Part shown: positions 22,799 through 33,087 of the stretch, in pieces
How the letters are laid out: each line of letters begins with the position of its first letter
Numbering within the stretch: position 1 is the stretch's first letter
DNA from: Liriodendron chinense
Taxonomy: Eukaryota > Streptophyta > Magnoliopsida > Magnoliales > Magnoliaceae
Length of the DNA: 64,000 bases
Direction: 5' to 3'
Assembly: GCA_003013855.2 (NCBI GenBank)
Contig: ML058453.1
Location: forward strand, 7,433,861-7,497,860
Position numbers and translations under genes: made by a program
The notes under the pieces: generated by a model
What the model saw: only the letters and a program-made list of their open reading frames with translations
Database searches by the model: none
What the model was told of the DNA's origin: nothing

Positions 22799-25077
22799 CC
22801 CAAGCAAGGGGGTGTAGAGAAAGGAGATGCAAAATGAAAAGAGAAAATAAGTAAATAGATGGCTAGATTGCCACCTAAGCACATAGAAATGTAAGAAAAG
22901 TAAAAGAAAGCTAAAACATAAAAGGAGATGATCACAGATCTCAAATCTCAACCCTTCTCCGTCAATATTACATTGTAAGGAAGACTTGAATATTAGCACG
23001 AAGGTTTGGATGGGGGCATGCTCTTGGCTTTTCTCTACTGCTCCTCTCACTCTTACTTTCACTCTCTCCTTGGGTAGAGCAAATGAGTGGTTGCTGTCTT
23101 GTGTATCGTGTCTAAAAATGAGAGAGGTGAGCCTCTATTATAGAGAGGATTGCTTGGTTTTCTGATAATTTATGGGAAAGCATGTCATGTGGAGCAATTT
23201 GAATAGTTGGAGGACATGTGTCATTGTAGATTTGGATAAATAGAAAAATACGTAATTTCACCATTCAAGAGAAGTAAAGTGGCTATTTTACCCTTGAGCA
23301 GCCACCGATTTTGCTTTACCAGCATGCTGAAAAAATCTCAGGGAGAGATACCGTGATGTGCCCGAATTTGCAGAGATTTAGGTGAGAGTAATATTGTTGC
23401 CCGTTGACAAAAAATTGTGCATTGTCTTGGATGACAATAATATTGTAGCCAGGGCTATCTCAAGGCAAATTGAAGCCCTAGTTGAGGATTCAAATAAGGC
23501 TCTTTTTATTTAAAAAATATACTAATTAAAAATAATAATTATATATAATAAAAAATACTACAAAAAAATAAAAAAAGATAGACTATATGGTGTTTAGTCG
23601 TTGGAGAAGAATTTTCCTAACTATTAAGAATCATAAGATGAACTCATGATAATAATTAAAGGGTGTCGGAGCCTACATTGCTCGACTCCATACGGATAAA
23701 AAAGGATCTCAATCCACCATGTGATGGTAATTAGAACCGTCCATCTTATCAATCATAGCACCAATACACTATTAGAAAATAACGGCACTTCAATTATAAT
23801 CCAAAACGTTGATGCTTGGAGTTGAATATGATCCATTAAAAAAATTCATTCCAACATTCTTTTTACCTACTTTTGTTTACGGTGCAGATTTCTCATAATG
23901 GCCCTTTTTTATGTACCTTACCATACGATATAGTTGAAACCAACTAAAAAAAAAGAGCAATGAGAAATCTGAAGCCCGACGTGAATAGTCTCTGTTCTTT
24001 TTTTTAAGTCATGCAACGCACCCACCCCGTGTTGGCTGGGCAACCCACCCACACGGTTAGTCACACGTTGCACTTACCCACCAGTGTGTCTCTTAGCACT
24101 GGAACCAGATACCTGCCTATTGAAACGCCTAGTCGCTATGCGCGTAAAACACCCAAGCTCTGTGGGGCCCACAATGTTGTATAGGTAAATTCCACTCCTT
24201 CCATCAGGTGAGTACCATTACTCTAATCTTACATGAACAATATCAGCATGATAAAAGACTCATCTGGACCACACTGATGGCAAAAATGTAAAATTGCACC
24301 TAAATTAAACCCAGTTCCCTCGGTATGGTCCGGTCTGCCTGAGTTTTGAATCAGACCGATTTGTGCATATGCCGCTCCATTCTCATGAGTCTCACCTGAT
24401 GAACGGTCTTGATGAAAGATAAAAACCATGGTGGCCCCATGCACAAACCTATGGTTGGCGTCTCATCCTCATAGTTCCCTATGATGTGGTCCACAGTGAG
24501 TTGTCAATCTATCTGATTTTTGAAAGCAGGCCTAGAATTCAGGAAAAAAACTGATGGGACAGATTTGATGCCAGACAAGCAATAGCTTTACTATTGTACG
24601 CCGTGAGTAAAACACCGTTGTAGAAGATTACGGTTACTCGAAGCCTTAGACTTCTGACTTAAAACATCTATAAAATGAGAGAATCTAGGAACTTGAAACA
24701 TTTTTCACCCAAATTTCAGTAAACATAGTCCATTTTCTTTTCGTATTTGCACTAAAATTCAAGGAATTTAGGAGCTTTGTAATACCCATAAATGGCTTTA
24801 AAGGACCGGAAGCCTTAGGTGACCGCATAAGCTACCTATCAGTTGAGCTGGGCTTGATTGTCACTCATTTGGATTTTTTTATCATAGCAACCTGAGCTCG
24901 TGGTAACCCGCCTAAGTGGCGTTTGCTTCCAAATTTTTTATTTGGAATTGGTAGATCGATGGGACCTTACAGCGTTATTATAGATTTTGGTTTTGAGCTC
25001 CCTGAGTAGGCTTTTTAAGAGTTTCAAGCTCACAAATCAACAATTCAAATTCAAAATATATATATAGAGAGAGAGAG
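22799..25077. other. Intergenic, nothing recognised
   Basis: AT-rich, with A-rich runs near 23515-23580. No coding similarity, tRNA or complete element seen. Confidence 0.4.
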
Positions 25078-25440
25078 GAATGCTCAGCTACGCACTTCAC
25101 GTGAGAGACACTCATGAGCACTTTTTCATGGCTCATCACACGTGATGTGAGCCCAAAATCTGAGCCGTCTATGTGATGCAGCACTCAAAAAAACTCCTAA
25201 GGCCCATCTTTCAACTTGTTCCAGAACTTTGGTGGGCCATGAAAGAAGGAAACAGTTTCCTCCCTTGATTTGCCTCTTACCTTCTGCTACGGCCCACCAA
25301 AGTTTTGGATCAGATTAAAAGATAGGCCTTAGGGGTTTTTTGGGGTCCTGCATTACATGGACGGCTCAGATTTTGAGCTCACATCACGTGTGATGAGCCA
25401 TGAAAAAGTGCTCATGAGTGTCTCTTACAAGAAGTGTGAG
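25078..25440. mobile_element. Hairpin MITE array, copy A
   Basis: Same family as 10600-10973. The left arm starts GAATGCTCAGCTACGCACTT and the arms pair through 'gagagacactcatgagcacttttt', 'tggctcatcaca' and 'tgatgtgagc'. It is preceded by (TA)n and (GA)n. Copy B follows with no spacer. Confidence 0.85.
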
Positions 25441-25810
25441 GAATGCTCACCTGGGCACTTCTCGTGAGAGACACTCATGAGCACTTTTTTATGGCTCATC
25501 ACACGTGATGTGAGCTCAAAATCTGAGTCGTCCATGTGATGCAACACCCTAAAAAACCCCTAGGGCTCATCTTTCAACTTGTTCCATAACTTTGGTGGGC
25601 CATGAAAGGAGGAAACAATTTCCTCCATTGATTTGCCTCTTACTTTCTGTTGCAGCCCACCAGAGTTTTGGAACACGTTAAAAGATGGGCCTTAGGGGTT
25701 TTTTGGGGTGCTGCATTACATAGACGGCTCAGATTTTGAGCTCACATCACGTTCGATGAGCTATGAAAAAGTGCTCATGAGTGTCTCTCACGAGAAGTGC
25801 CCAGGTGAGC
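25441..25810. mobile_element. Hairpin MITE array, copy B
   Basis: Complete copy. The left end GAATGCTCACCTGGGCACTT is matched in inverse by the right end AAGTGCCCAGGTGAGC. It is joined head-to-tail to copy A, in the same internal order. Confidence 0.85.
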
Positions 25811-26124
25811 GTGATGTGAGTCATCCACGTAATGTAGCATCTGAAAAAACCTCAGGGCCCAACTTTCAACTTGGTCCAGGACTTTGGTGGGCTATGGAAA
25901 AAAGAAATAATTTCCTCCCTTGATTTGCCTCTCTCTCTCTCTCTCTCTTTCTCTCTCTGCTATGGCCCACCAAATTTTTTTTTAATGAAGTTGAAAGTTG
26001 GGCCCTAAAGATTTTTTAGAGTGTTGCATCACATAGACGTCTCAAATTTTGAGCTCATATCACATGTGATGAGCCCTGAAAAAGTACTCGCAAGTTCTTG
26101 TGAGAGCATGTGGGCATTCCTCTC
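25811..26124. mobile_element. Hairpin MITE array, copy C, left-truncated
   Basis: Starts GTGATGTGAG, at the position about 65 bp inside copies A and B, so the outer left arm is missing. The right arm is intact and ends GGGCATTCCTCTC followed by TATATATA. The CT-rich loop (25931-25957) is expanded. Confidence 0.8.
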
Positions 26125-26132
26125 TATATATA

Positions 26133-26661
26133 CAAGCTTGGCAAAATTACACACGACCCGTTAACCCGCATAAAAAAATCAGTGTTCGGGTCTAGCCTTA
26201 TCATGTCGGGTCACTGACAGGTTGACTTGTTAACATAACGGGTCGGGTCAGTGTTTCACCTGCGAACCTATTTAACCCGTTAACATAATGGTCTGGATCA
26301 CCAAACCATGACTCACCTATGAACCTTGGCACTCCATCATATGCAATATTGCAATGTATTCGTTATTCCTCCTTGTCTCACTAGTGAATTCTATTATTTT
26401 CGGTGATAGAATGGGCCCACTAAGTGGACCACAGCTGTATGTTAGCTCAAATTGTCAGTTGTCCTCATCAACGGTTTGGCCATCTGATGAATAAATTGGC
26501 CCCATGGGTTAAACGAGTTGGATTATGGGTAACCCATTAAATTAACGAATGGGTTTGGATTTCTAGATTTCGACTGGTTAGTTAACGGGCCGGGTTTCGT
26601 GAGCAAATTTTTAACACGACAGGACACGAACACAGTTGAACACGACCCATTGCTAGGCCTA
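26133..26661. mobile_element. hAT-like non-autonomous element
   Basis: The ends are AAGCTTGGCAAAATTACACA on the left and, inverted, TAGGCCTAGCAATGGGTCGT on the right; the YAGGSSTRGCAA form is typical of hAT terminal repeats. Both subterminal regions are packed with ACGGGTCGGGT / AACCCGTTAAC motifs, another hAT habit. No transposase frame. The target duplication is not clear. Confidence 0.6.
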
Positions 26662-26673
26662 TTTGAGTGAGTG

Positions 26674-26704
26674 AGTGTGTGTGTGTGGGGGGGGGGGGGG
26701 GGGG
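26674..26704. repeat. (GT)n followed by an 18-base G run
   Basis: 'gtgtgtgtgtgt' runs into about 18 consecutive G bases just right of the hAT-like element. Confidence 0.95.
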
Positions 26705-26866
26705 TCACTGCAATGGACCTTACATCATGAGAATTTTTAGTGAATCCCATTCATAGGGATGCTTTAAATGTTAATATGACCTAATGAAAAAGGACCACAT
26801 GTACATCACTTTTCAATTGCAACACCGTTAGTATGAGGGCATAAATTAGGTGAGACAAGGATAATA

Positions 26867-27330
26867 ACTTAGTGGGTGAGGCCCTGGCAGTGGGGCCCAT
26901 CTTAATGTATGTGCTATACATCAATGCCGTCCATCCATTTTTCCAAATCCTTTTAGGGCATGGTCTCAAAAATGAGACTGATCCAAATCTTAGGTGGATC
27001 ACACATAAGGATTGAATTCCCAAAATTAAAAACTTCTTAGGGGTCACAAAAGTAATGAATCGAGCTGCTATTTGTGTTTTGATTTCATCCACGTTCGTGT
27101 GACTTTATCAACGGGCAGATCCAAATAAACATTCAGTGGACGTAGGAAGTTTTCAATGGTGGGCGTTCAATCACCATTGTTTTTTGGTAGAGTGGTCTGC
27201 CTGAGATTTGGATCTACCTCATGTTTAGTACCGTACCCTCAAATAAGCTGGCATAACAGATAGACGGTGTGGATATACAATACACAATCAAGGTGGGCCC
27301 CACAGTCAGGGCCCCACCCACTAAGCTGTT
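26867..27330. mobile_element. GGGGCCCAC-family MITE with intact terminal inverted repeats
   Basis: The left end AACTTAGTGGGTGAGGCCCT and the inverted right end AACAGCTTAGTGGGTGGGGC pair and continue through GTGGGGCCCAYCTTRATGTATG. The interior carries the family's blocks ('ttttagggcatgg', 'gactgatccaaat', 'gacttatcaacggg', 'cattcagtgg'). It is about 464 bp and non-coding. Confidence 0.75.
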
Positions 27331-29519
27331 ACCCCTTGATTGACCATCCTTTTCAAAAATCATTTGTATGATCAATGGCTAAAAAATGAACCTTTTCTAG
27401 ACCACGCATTCCCCAACTCACCCTCTCATCAAGTAAATAAGGTCATCAGGTGCACCAAATGTGTAAAAAGAGAAATGGATGGTTCATTACTGCCTGCAAC
27501 AGACACTTCGCCAACACGTTGATATATTGAGCTATGGTCACACATGTGATGCCCCACCAGATCAACGGTTATAGTGAAACCAAGATGCGCGGCCAAGACA
27601 AGCAAGGCAAGCAAGGGAACTATTACATGTCTGCACATGGTAGTTTTTATTTTGTCCAAGCGGAGCCCATGATTGAGTAATCCGGACCATCAGTCTGTTG
27701 GTCCCTTCATAGGAAAATCCAATCCTTTCAAATTGTGGAGTTCAGATGGTTAAGTAGATTGAAAGGTTGAATGGGGGAGATTCTTGGGGCATAATCCATC
27801 TACCGTGGATTTAAAAGACCCACTGCTTGGATCTTGCGGCCCCAGCCCTTGAGAGTTTCCATTAATAAAGATTATTTTGATGGTCTGTTAGATTCCAATT
27901 TGCCTATTAGCAAAAGAAGATTATTTTGATAGGATAATCCTAACCATCTAATGAAATGGACCAATTAAATGATTATAATTTTATCAAACAGGTTTGATTT
28001 TTGGACTACGGTCCGCTCCTTACTTTACCTATCAAACCTGCTCATATTATAGGTATATAAGTGATGCACGGAAGGATGTGAAACAATGAAAAGAAGAGCA
28101 CCATCTTCCTCAACTGATTAAAGAATTTCAGTATATAAGAATTAAGAGATAAAATTCAAACAATTTTATTGAAATTTTATTAAATAATGTTTGTATAATT
28201 TTTTGACGGTAAAAATATCCAAATAAATCTTATCAAAGCATTCTCAGTATTATTACATTCAATTTTTAAAAAAGTGCAGAAATCTTAAAACTACATAAAT
28301 AAAAAGACACGATGAAAACAAAAGTTTCTAAATAGTGCAGGGTTAAGCTAAAGGGGTGCTTTATTTTTTGGCCAAATGGATGAGTTTAGCTACTTGGTGA
28401 GCCAGTAAACCCTAAAAGTATCGTTACATAAATATTGATAGGACGTGCATTCTGTGATGACGCTCGGATCAATAGTTACAATTGATTGACGGTTCACACT
28501 TCAATGACAATTTCTCCTGTGTGTGCTTGGCCCCAATTACATCATGTCCTACCTAAGATTAGGTCAAATCTAATGGACCATTTCTGCTTTTGGTCCAATA
28601 GTGCTAAGAGTGTGCTTGCTCTGCATCAATAAGGTGACATCTTTGGTGACATGCCTGCATGATTGTTTCATGTTTGTCCATGGATGAAGTAGGACATCCC
28701 GAAAAGGAAAAGAATGGACGGTTTTAAAAACTTGCCAACAGTCCACATGTTTGTCTATGGATGAAGTGGGACATCCCAAAAAGCTAAAGAATGGACGGTT
28801 TTAAAAACTTGCCAACAGTCCACATTCTATATGCAAGTGTGACCCCATGATGTGGATTGCCCTTATTTTTAGCTTCTATTCTCCTCTTAGGAATCACCTT
28901 AGCACTGCATAGATGTTCCACCTAAATGACATTTCCCACGTGTAAAAATGTGCTTGTGGAGAGGGATGGCCAACGACGCCGAAACTTAGCCCAATTCTCT
29001 AACCCTAGTTAGTCTGTAGCTGCCTGTTGAGTAAAGGGGATAACTTGATACTCTGGTAGGGTGTAATGCTTGATATGCACACACTAAAAAAGTATACCCG
29101 AGAAGCACGTTAACTCGCATGAACAGTGGAAATCGTTGGCTGCCTCGTAGTCCCAAAATCGAATTGAACAATCCTAGGCCCTGATTCATGGACACTTGTT
29201 GGTTGAAATAGTACCACTCGATGCCTTTCATTTTAAACTGTCCAATAAGTGTCCATCACTCAGATGGTCAGATAATTAAAAAAATGTATAACCTTTGGTT
29301 CGTGATACAAATAATCTGCAACCGATAGGTTGGACAGTTTAACTGAATTACTTGAATGTAGCCATGCATATAGTTGTGTGCATGTCTCTAGATGATATGC
29401 TATCAAATAATTCAATCTTGGTCGTATATTTGATTGCCTGCAAAAGGAATTTTTGGATGTTAAAGTGGAGGTGGAAAGAAAGAGAAAAACTTATTTAATG
29501 CAATATTCGCACCCTACTA
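27331..29519. other. Intergenic, one tandem duplication, no gene
   Basis: No coding similarity recognised. The only structure is the 77-bp duplication at 28669-28822. Confidence 0.4.
28669..28822. repeat. 77-bp tandem duplication
   Basis: 28669-28745 and 28746-28822 differ at only a few bases (tccatgg/tctatgg, tagga/tggga, ccgaaaagga/ccaaaaagct). Both contain 'aatggacggttttaaaaac'. Confidence 0.9.
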
Positions 29520-29526
29520 GTGATTA

Positions 29527-30687
29527 GAGCGGGCACTGAGTTGAGTCGGACCGAGTTAGGCTGACCTGACTCGATCTGATTTTGAAATAGGCTTGACTTG
29601 AACTCGATTCCACTCGGTACCGAGTCTAGCATGCTTGACACGAATCGAGTTCGGTTTGGCCTAGACTAACCCGGACTGACTCCAACCTGATCATAGGGAT
29701 CGAGTCAGGTCAAGTTAGCACTAAGTTGAGTCGAGTTGTGAGAGCTTACTGTGCAGAGGGCCTGTGCATCACCAAGTACACGACATTGAGGTCACTATTG
29801 GAACTCCATACTTACCGATGAAAGGGAAAGCATCAAGGCTTAGAGACACATGGCAAGATTTGTTTGGGCCTCTCATGAGAAAGAGGAATTACTGGAGAGT
29901 GGAGAGAGACGAAAAATGCACTTTCGGGAGTTTACTTTTATGGTACCACTCTCACACATGCTAACACAAAACACACGTGCAAGATCCAAGCCTCTCATCA
30001 AGTGGGGGTTGACTGCATTAGATGCCCCCATATGAAAAATTAGACCATCCATAAACGATGGCAATAACTAGTACTCAATTTTTTTTAGCATCCGTTTCAC
30101 TAGCAAACGGGTGGCTCACCTAATAATCAGGCCTGGCTATCTTTAGATCAAGGCCGGGCCCATGAGATGAACTGCCAGGATCTGGAAAAGACGTCCCACA
30201 TCGGCACGCATTAGTGGCATATGGAATTTTTGATGAGTCGGATCTAACAACTATGATCAAACACAGCCACCCACCCACCATTGATTTCAACATATCACAA
30301 ACTCTAAGATTTTCATCTTTTTCTCAAATTTTGTGAAAGTGGAAAAGTCATATTCCCAATCCCATGATGACATCGAACTTCCAACTCACCCCTCTCATCA
30401 TTCTCTTTCACAAAACTTGCAATCTTGTAAATATTTTGATTCAATAGGGCATTTTGCCAACTAGCCGGTCGCCGCTTGTATGGTTACTCCGAGTCGAGTT
30501 AGGTTCAGATAAGAGTCGAGTCCATTCGAGTCGGTTTTTGGTCTGAGTACGAGTCGAGTCACTGGGTGACCTGGACTCAACTTGGTTGGAGTTCAGATTG
30601 ATGCCACTTGTACTCAGTTCGGATCAACTCAACCATTCGGTTCGAGTCAAGTTAAGTCTGAACCGAGTCCCATACTCAGCTCTATCG
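29527..30687. mobile_element. DNA transposon with subterminal GAGTCGAGT repeats
   Basis: Flanked by GTGATTA on both sides (29520-29526 and 30688-30694). The inner ends are GAGCGGGCACTGAG on the left and, inverted, GATAGAGCTGAGTATGGGAC on the right. The first 230 and last 220 bases are dense in GAGTCGAGT / ACTCGACTC variants, while the centre is ordinary. No transposase. This architecture (short inverted ends, subterminal repeats, 7-8-bp duplication) suggests a hAT-type element. Confidence 0.55.
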
Positions 30688-30694
30688 GTGATTA

Positions 30695-31392
30695 AACCAG
30701 TTTGCAAAAGGGTTACAATAAATCTGCCTCCAAGATACAATAAGCCTTTTTTTCAAAATCGAAGAAATGTGGGCTTCAGCCTGCAAAACTGAAAAACCGC
30801 AGCCCGAACACACTTTTACAGTGTACACCCTTAACTTTTATATTGTTACAATTTACTACCTAAAAACTGTTTGCAATTTACCACCTAAAAAATTGCAACT
30901 TTACAGAAAAACACTGAAAACAAAAATGGAGAAAAGAAGAAGAAGATGAAATTTTTAAATTCGTTGTTGTGATTCATTTTTTGATGATCATCCTTCCATA
31001 TTAACTTGCGGGTAAAATTCAAACCATTTATAGCTTTGTACAAGGTGAAATTCAAATGTCAATCAGTAACAAAGTGCCCCTAACTTTATTTACTTTGTCT
31101 ATATACAGTCCTTTCATATTAAATATCAGATACTGTTTGTCGGGGTGAAAGTGTAAACCGCTACTCGCACTATATATCAAATATGTGCATACATATATAG
31201 ATAAAAGCGTGCTTAGGTGCATGTAAATGAGATAAATCTAGACTGCAATTTGTGTGTTTAAGAGTGAGTTTAATACACTTTAAATGCATGTAAACATGCT
31301 TAGCTAGCTAGACCTCACGACGATGCACTTGGATGCACTTGGATGCATTTTAATACATCTAGTTGCACTTAAAGGCACATTGTCTATTGTTT
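30695..31392. other. Intergenic, nothing recognised
   Basis: 31320-31380 has short direct repeats of 'atgcacttgg'. No gene. Confidence 0.4.
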
Positions 31393-31701
31393 GGAAGTGG
31401 ATTTTGTCCTGCCCCTGCCTGAACAGAATCAGTCCAGGCAGGGGCTTTGTGGGGCCCACTATGATGTATGGGTTTTATCCATGTTGTTCGTCCATTTCTC
31501 CACATCATTTTATCACCACTACAGCTTCCTGTGTTATGGTCCACTTGTGCTTTGGATCTGCCTCATTTTTGGGCTTATACCCTAAAATGATCTGGAAAAA
31601 TAGATAAACAACTTCGATAAAACCATGCATCACAGAGGGCCCCACAGAGTACCTACCTGGATTGATTTCCGTCCAGCGGAGGCACGACACAGGCCACTTC
31701 C
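31393..31701. mobile_element. GGAAGYGG-ended MITE, GGGGCCCAC family
   Basis: Left end GGAAGTGGATTTTGTCCTGC and inverted right end GGAAGTGGCCTGTGTCGTGC pair through 'aatcartccagg' and 'ctktgtgggg' into the family core (GTGGGGCCCACTATGATGTA). Flanks CTATTGTTT and CTATTACGT share their first 5 of 9 bases, hinting at a decayed 9-bp, Mutator-type duplication. Confidence 0.75.
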
Positions 31702-31978
31702 CTATTACGTGCATCAGTTTTGCGTTGGATCCGAATCTTAAGATTATTCTTCCAAGATAAACCTTAAATACTCTACAAGATGGGAATGATAATATACCTG
31801 CACTTACAAAAGTATTAAAAATTACGTACGTGAATTTTGAGTTGTCTTAAATAATGGGTCCTAGTTTAGATCTATCATGAGCTGAAAATCACGCTTATTT
31901 GATTAGCCATTGGATTGGTGGACACTTACTGGAAGGTTCAAAATGAAGTTATTCAATAGTCTCCCTTTAACCAACAAG

Positions 31979-33060
31979 TTGAAATATTTGGTTTAGAAAA
32001 ATATTTTTGAAAAAATGGCGAAAAACCTCTTTTGTTTTTGTCCCATATCGTATAGGAGAAATGAATTTTGCTTCTTTATAAGTAGGGTGTTGTGTATCTT
32101 ACTTATTTATGGTGAGAAACACTGGAACACCACGCACGCGCACGTGCACAGGCTCGATCATGGACTCGGTCACAGGCTCGGGCTCGATGCGAGGGTGTGG
32201 GTATGTGAGGCAGTGTGGTTGTAGAAGCGCTAGTGGCGCACTTGGCAATCTCGCGAACCAGTACAAGTTGTGGTGCGACAGAGGCTAGGTTGTAGGTCAG
32301 GTGGCTGGGTTTGGAACAGAAGAGGTACTGTGGGTAGAAGGTTTGACAGAGAGATCTCTCTACTTTTATAGGAGAGCTGCATGGCTATTTAGAGGGACCT
32401 GTGTAACTGCTCATGCAGTAATAGTCCAGACCATGTAGTAATAGTTGCATGTGGCTAGCCTAACAGTAAAAAAACGTTTAGCCATTGAGTTTAAACAGCC
32501 AGCATGCAGGTGTGTAACTCCCACATGCACAACAGTTAGAAACTGCAAAAAACGGCTAGTTTCTCCTAATAGCCAGAAAACGGCTAGTGTCATTATAGCT
32601 CTAGACCAAAACTGTCAGCCATCCTTGCCTATATAAACCGAACAGGTCTGGTTCATTTCAACACAACAATTTCAATCACAACCATCTCAACTAAGCCAGC
32701 ACCCATCTAAGTCCATTAACCTCTCGGTTTGGTTAATACAAACCAAGCTACTTAACCAGAGTAGTGGTCTACTGCTTGCAAGAAGAAGACCGCCATTCCT
32801 TTTTCTCTCTTTCTTTTCATCATCTGCCTGATAATGTTATTGAGTTTCATAGTGGTTCATTCGTTTCTTGCTGAACGTAGAATCACATAAGACTCGTCGT
32901 ATCCTGGAAGTAATCCGCCTACAACCTATCTGCAGACTCAAAGTAATTTGAGTAGGGGCGAATTACGCTTTAAGGACAGTGTGTTTTCACGTGCTTCAAC
33001 CTGTCTTTATTTTCGGTTGTTTCCAAATTAATTTATTTTCTGAGATAAAAAATTCTACAA
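31979..33060 (+). repeat. Left LTR of the Copia element
   Basis: Aligns with 40301-41510 from TTGAAATATTTGG to 'gagataaaaaattcta'. Shared segments include 'gtcccatatcgta', 'agagctgca', 'aactgctcatg', 'cagccagcatgcaggtgtgt' and 'tacaaaccaagc'. It is shorter than the right LTR mainly through loss of GGCTCGGGCTCGG repeats and a 40-bp block. A TATA-like CTTTTATAGGAGAGC at about 32363 may be the promoter. Confidence 0.88.
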
Positions 33061-33087
33061 CAATCTTAAAAGGTAATTTTTCTGATA

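Noticed and set aside
26687..26704. G-quadruplex regulatory site from the long G run
   Set aside because: A single G homopolymer after (GT)n is best read as a microsatellite; no gene is nearby.
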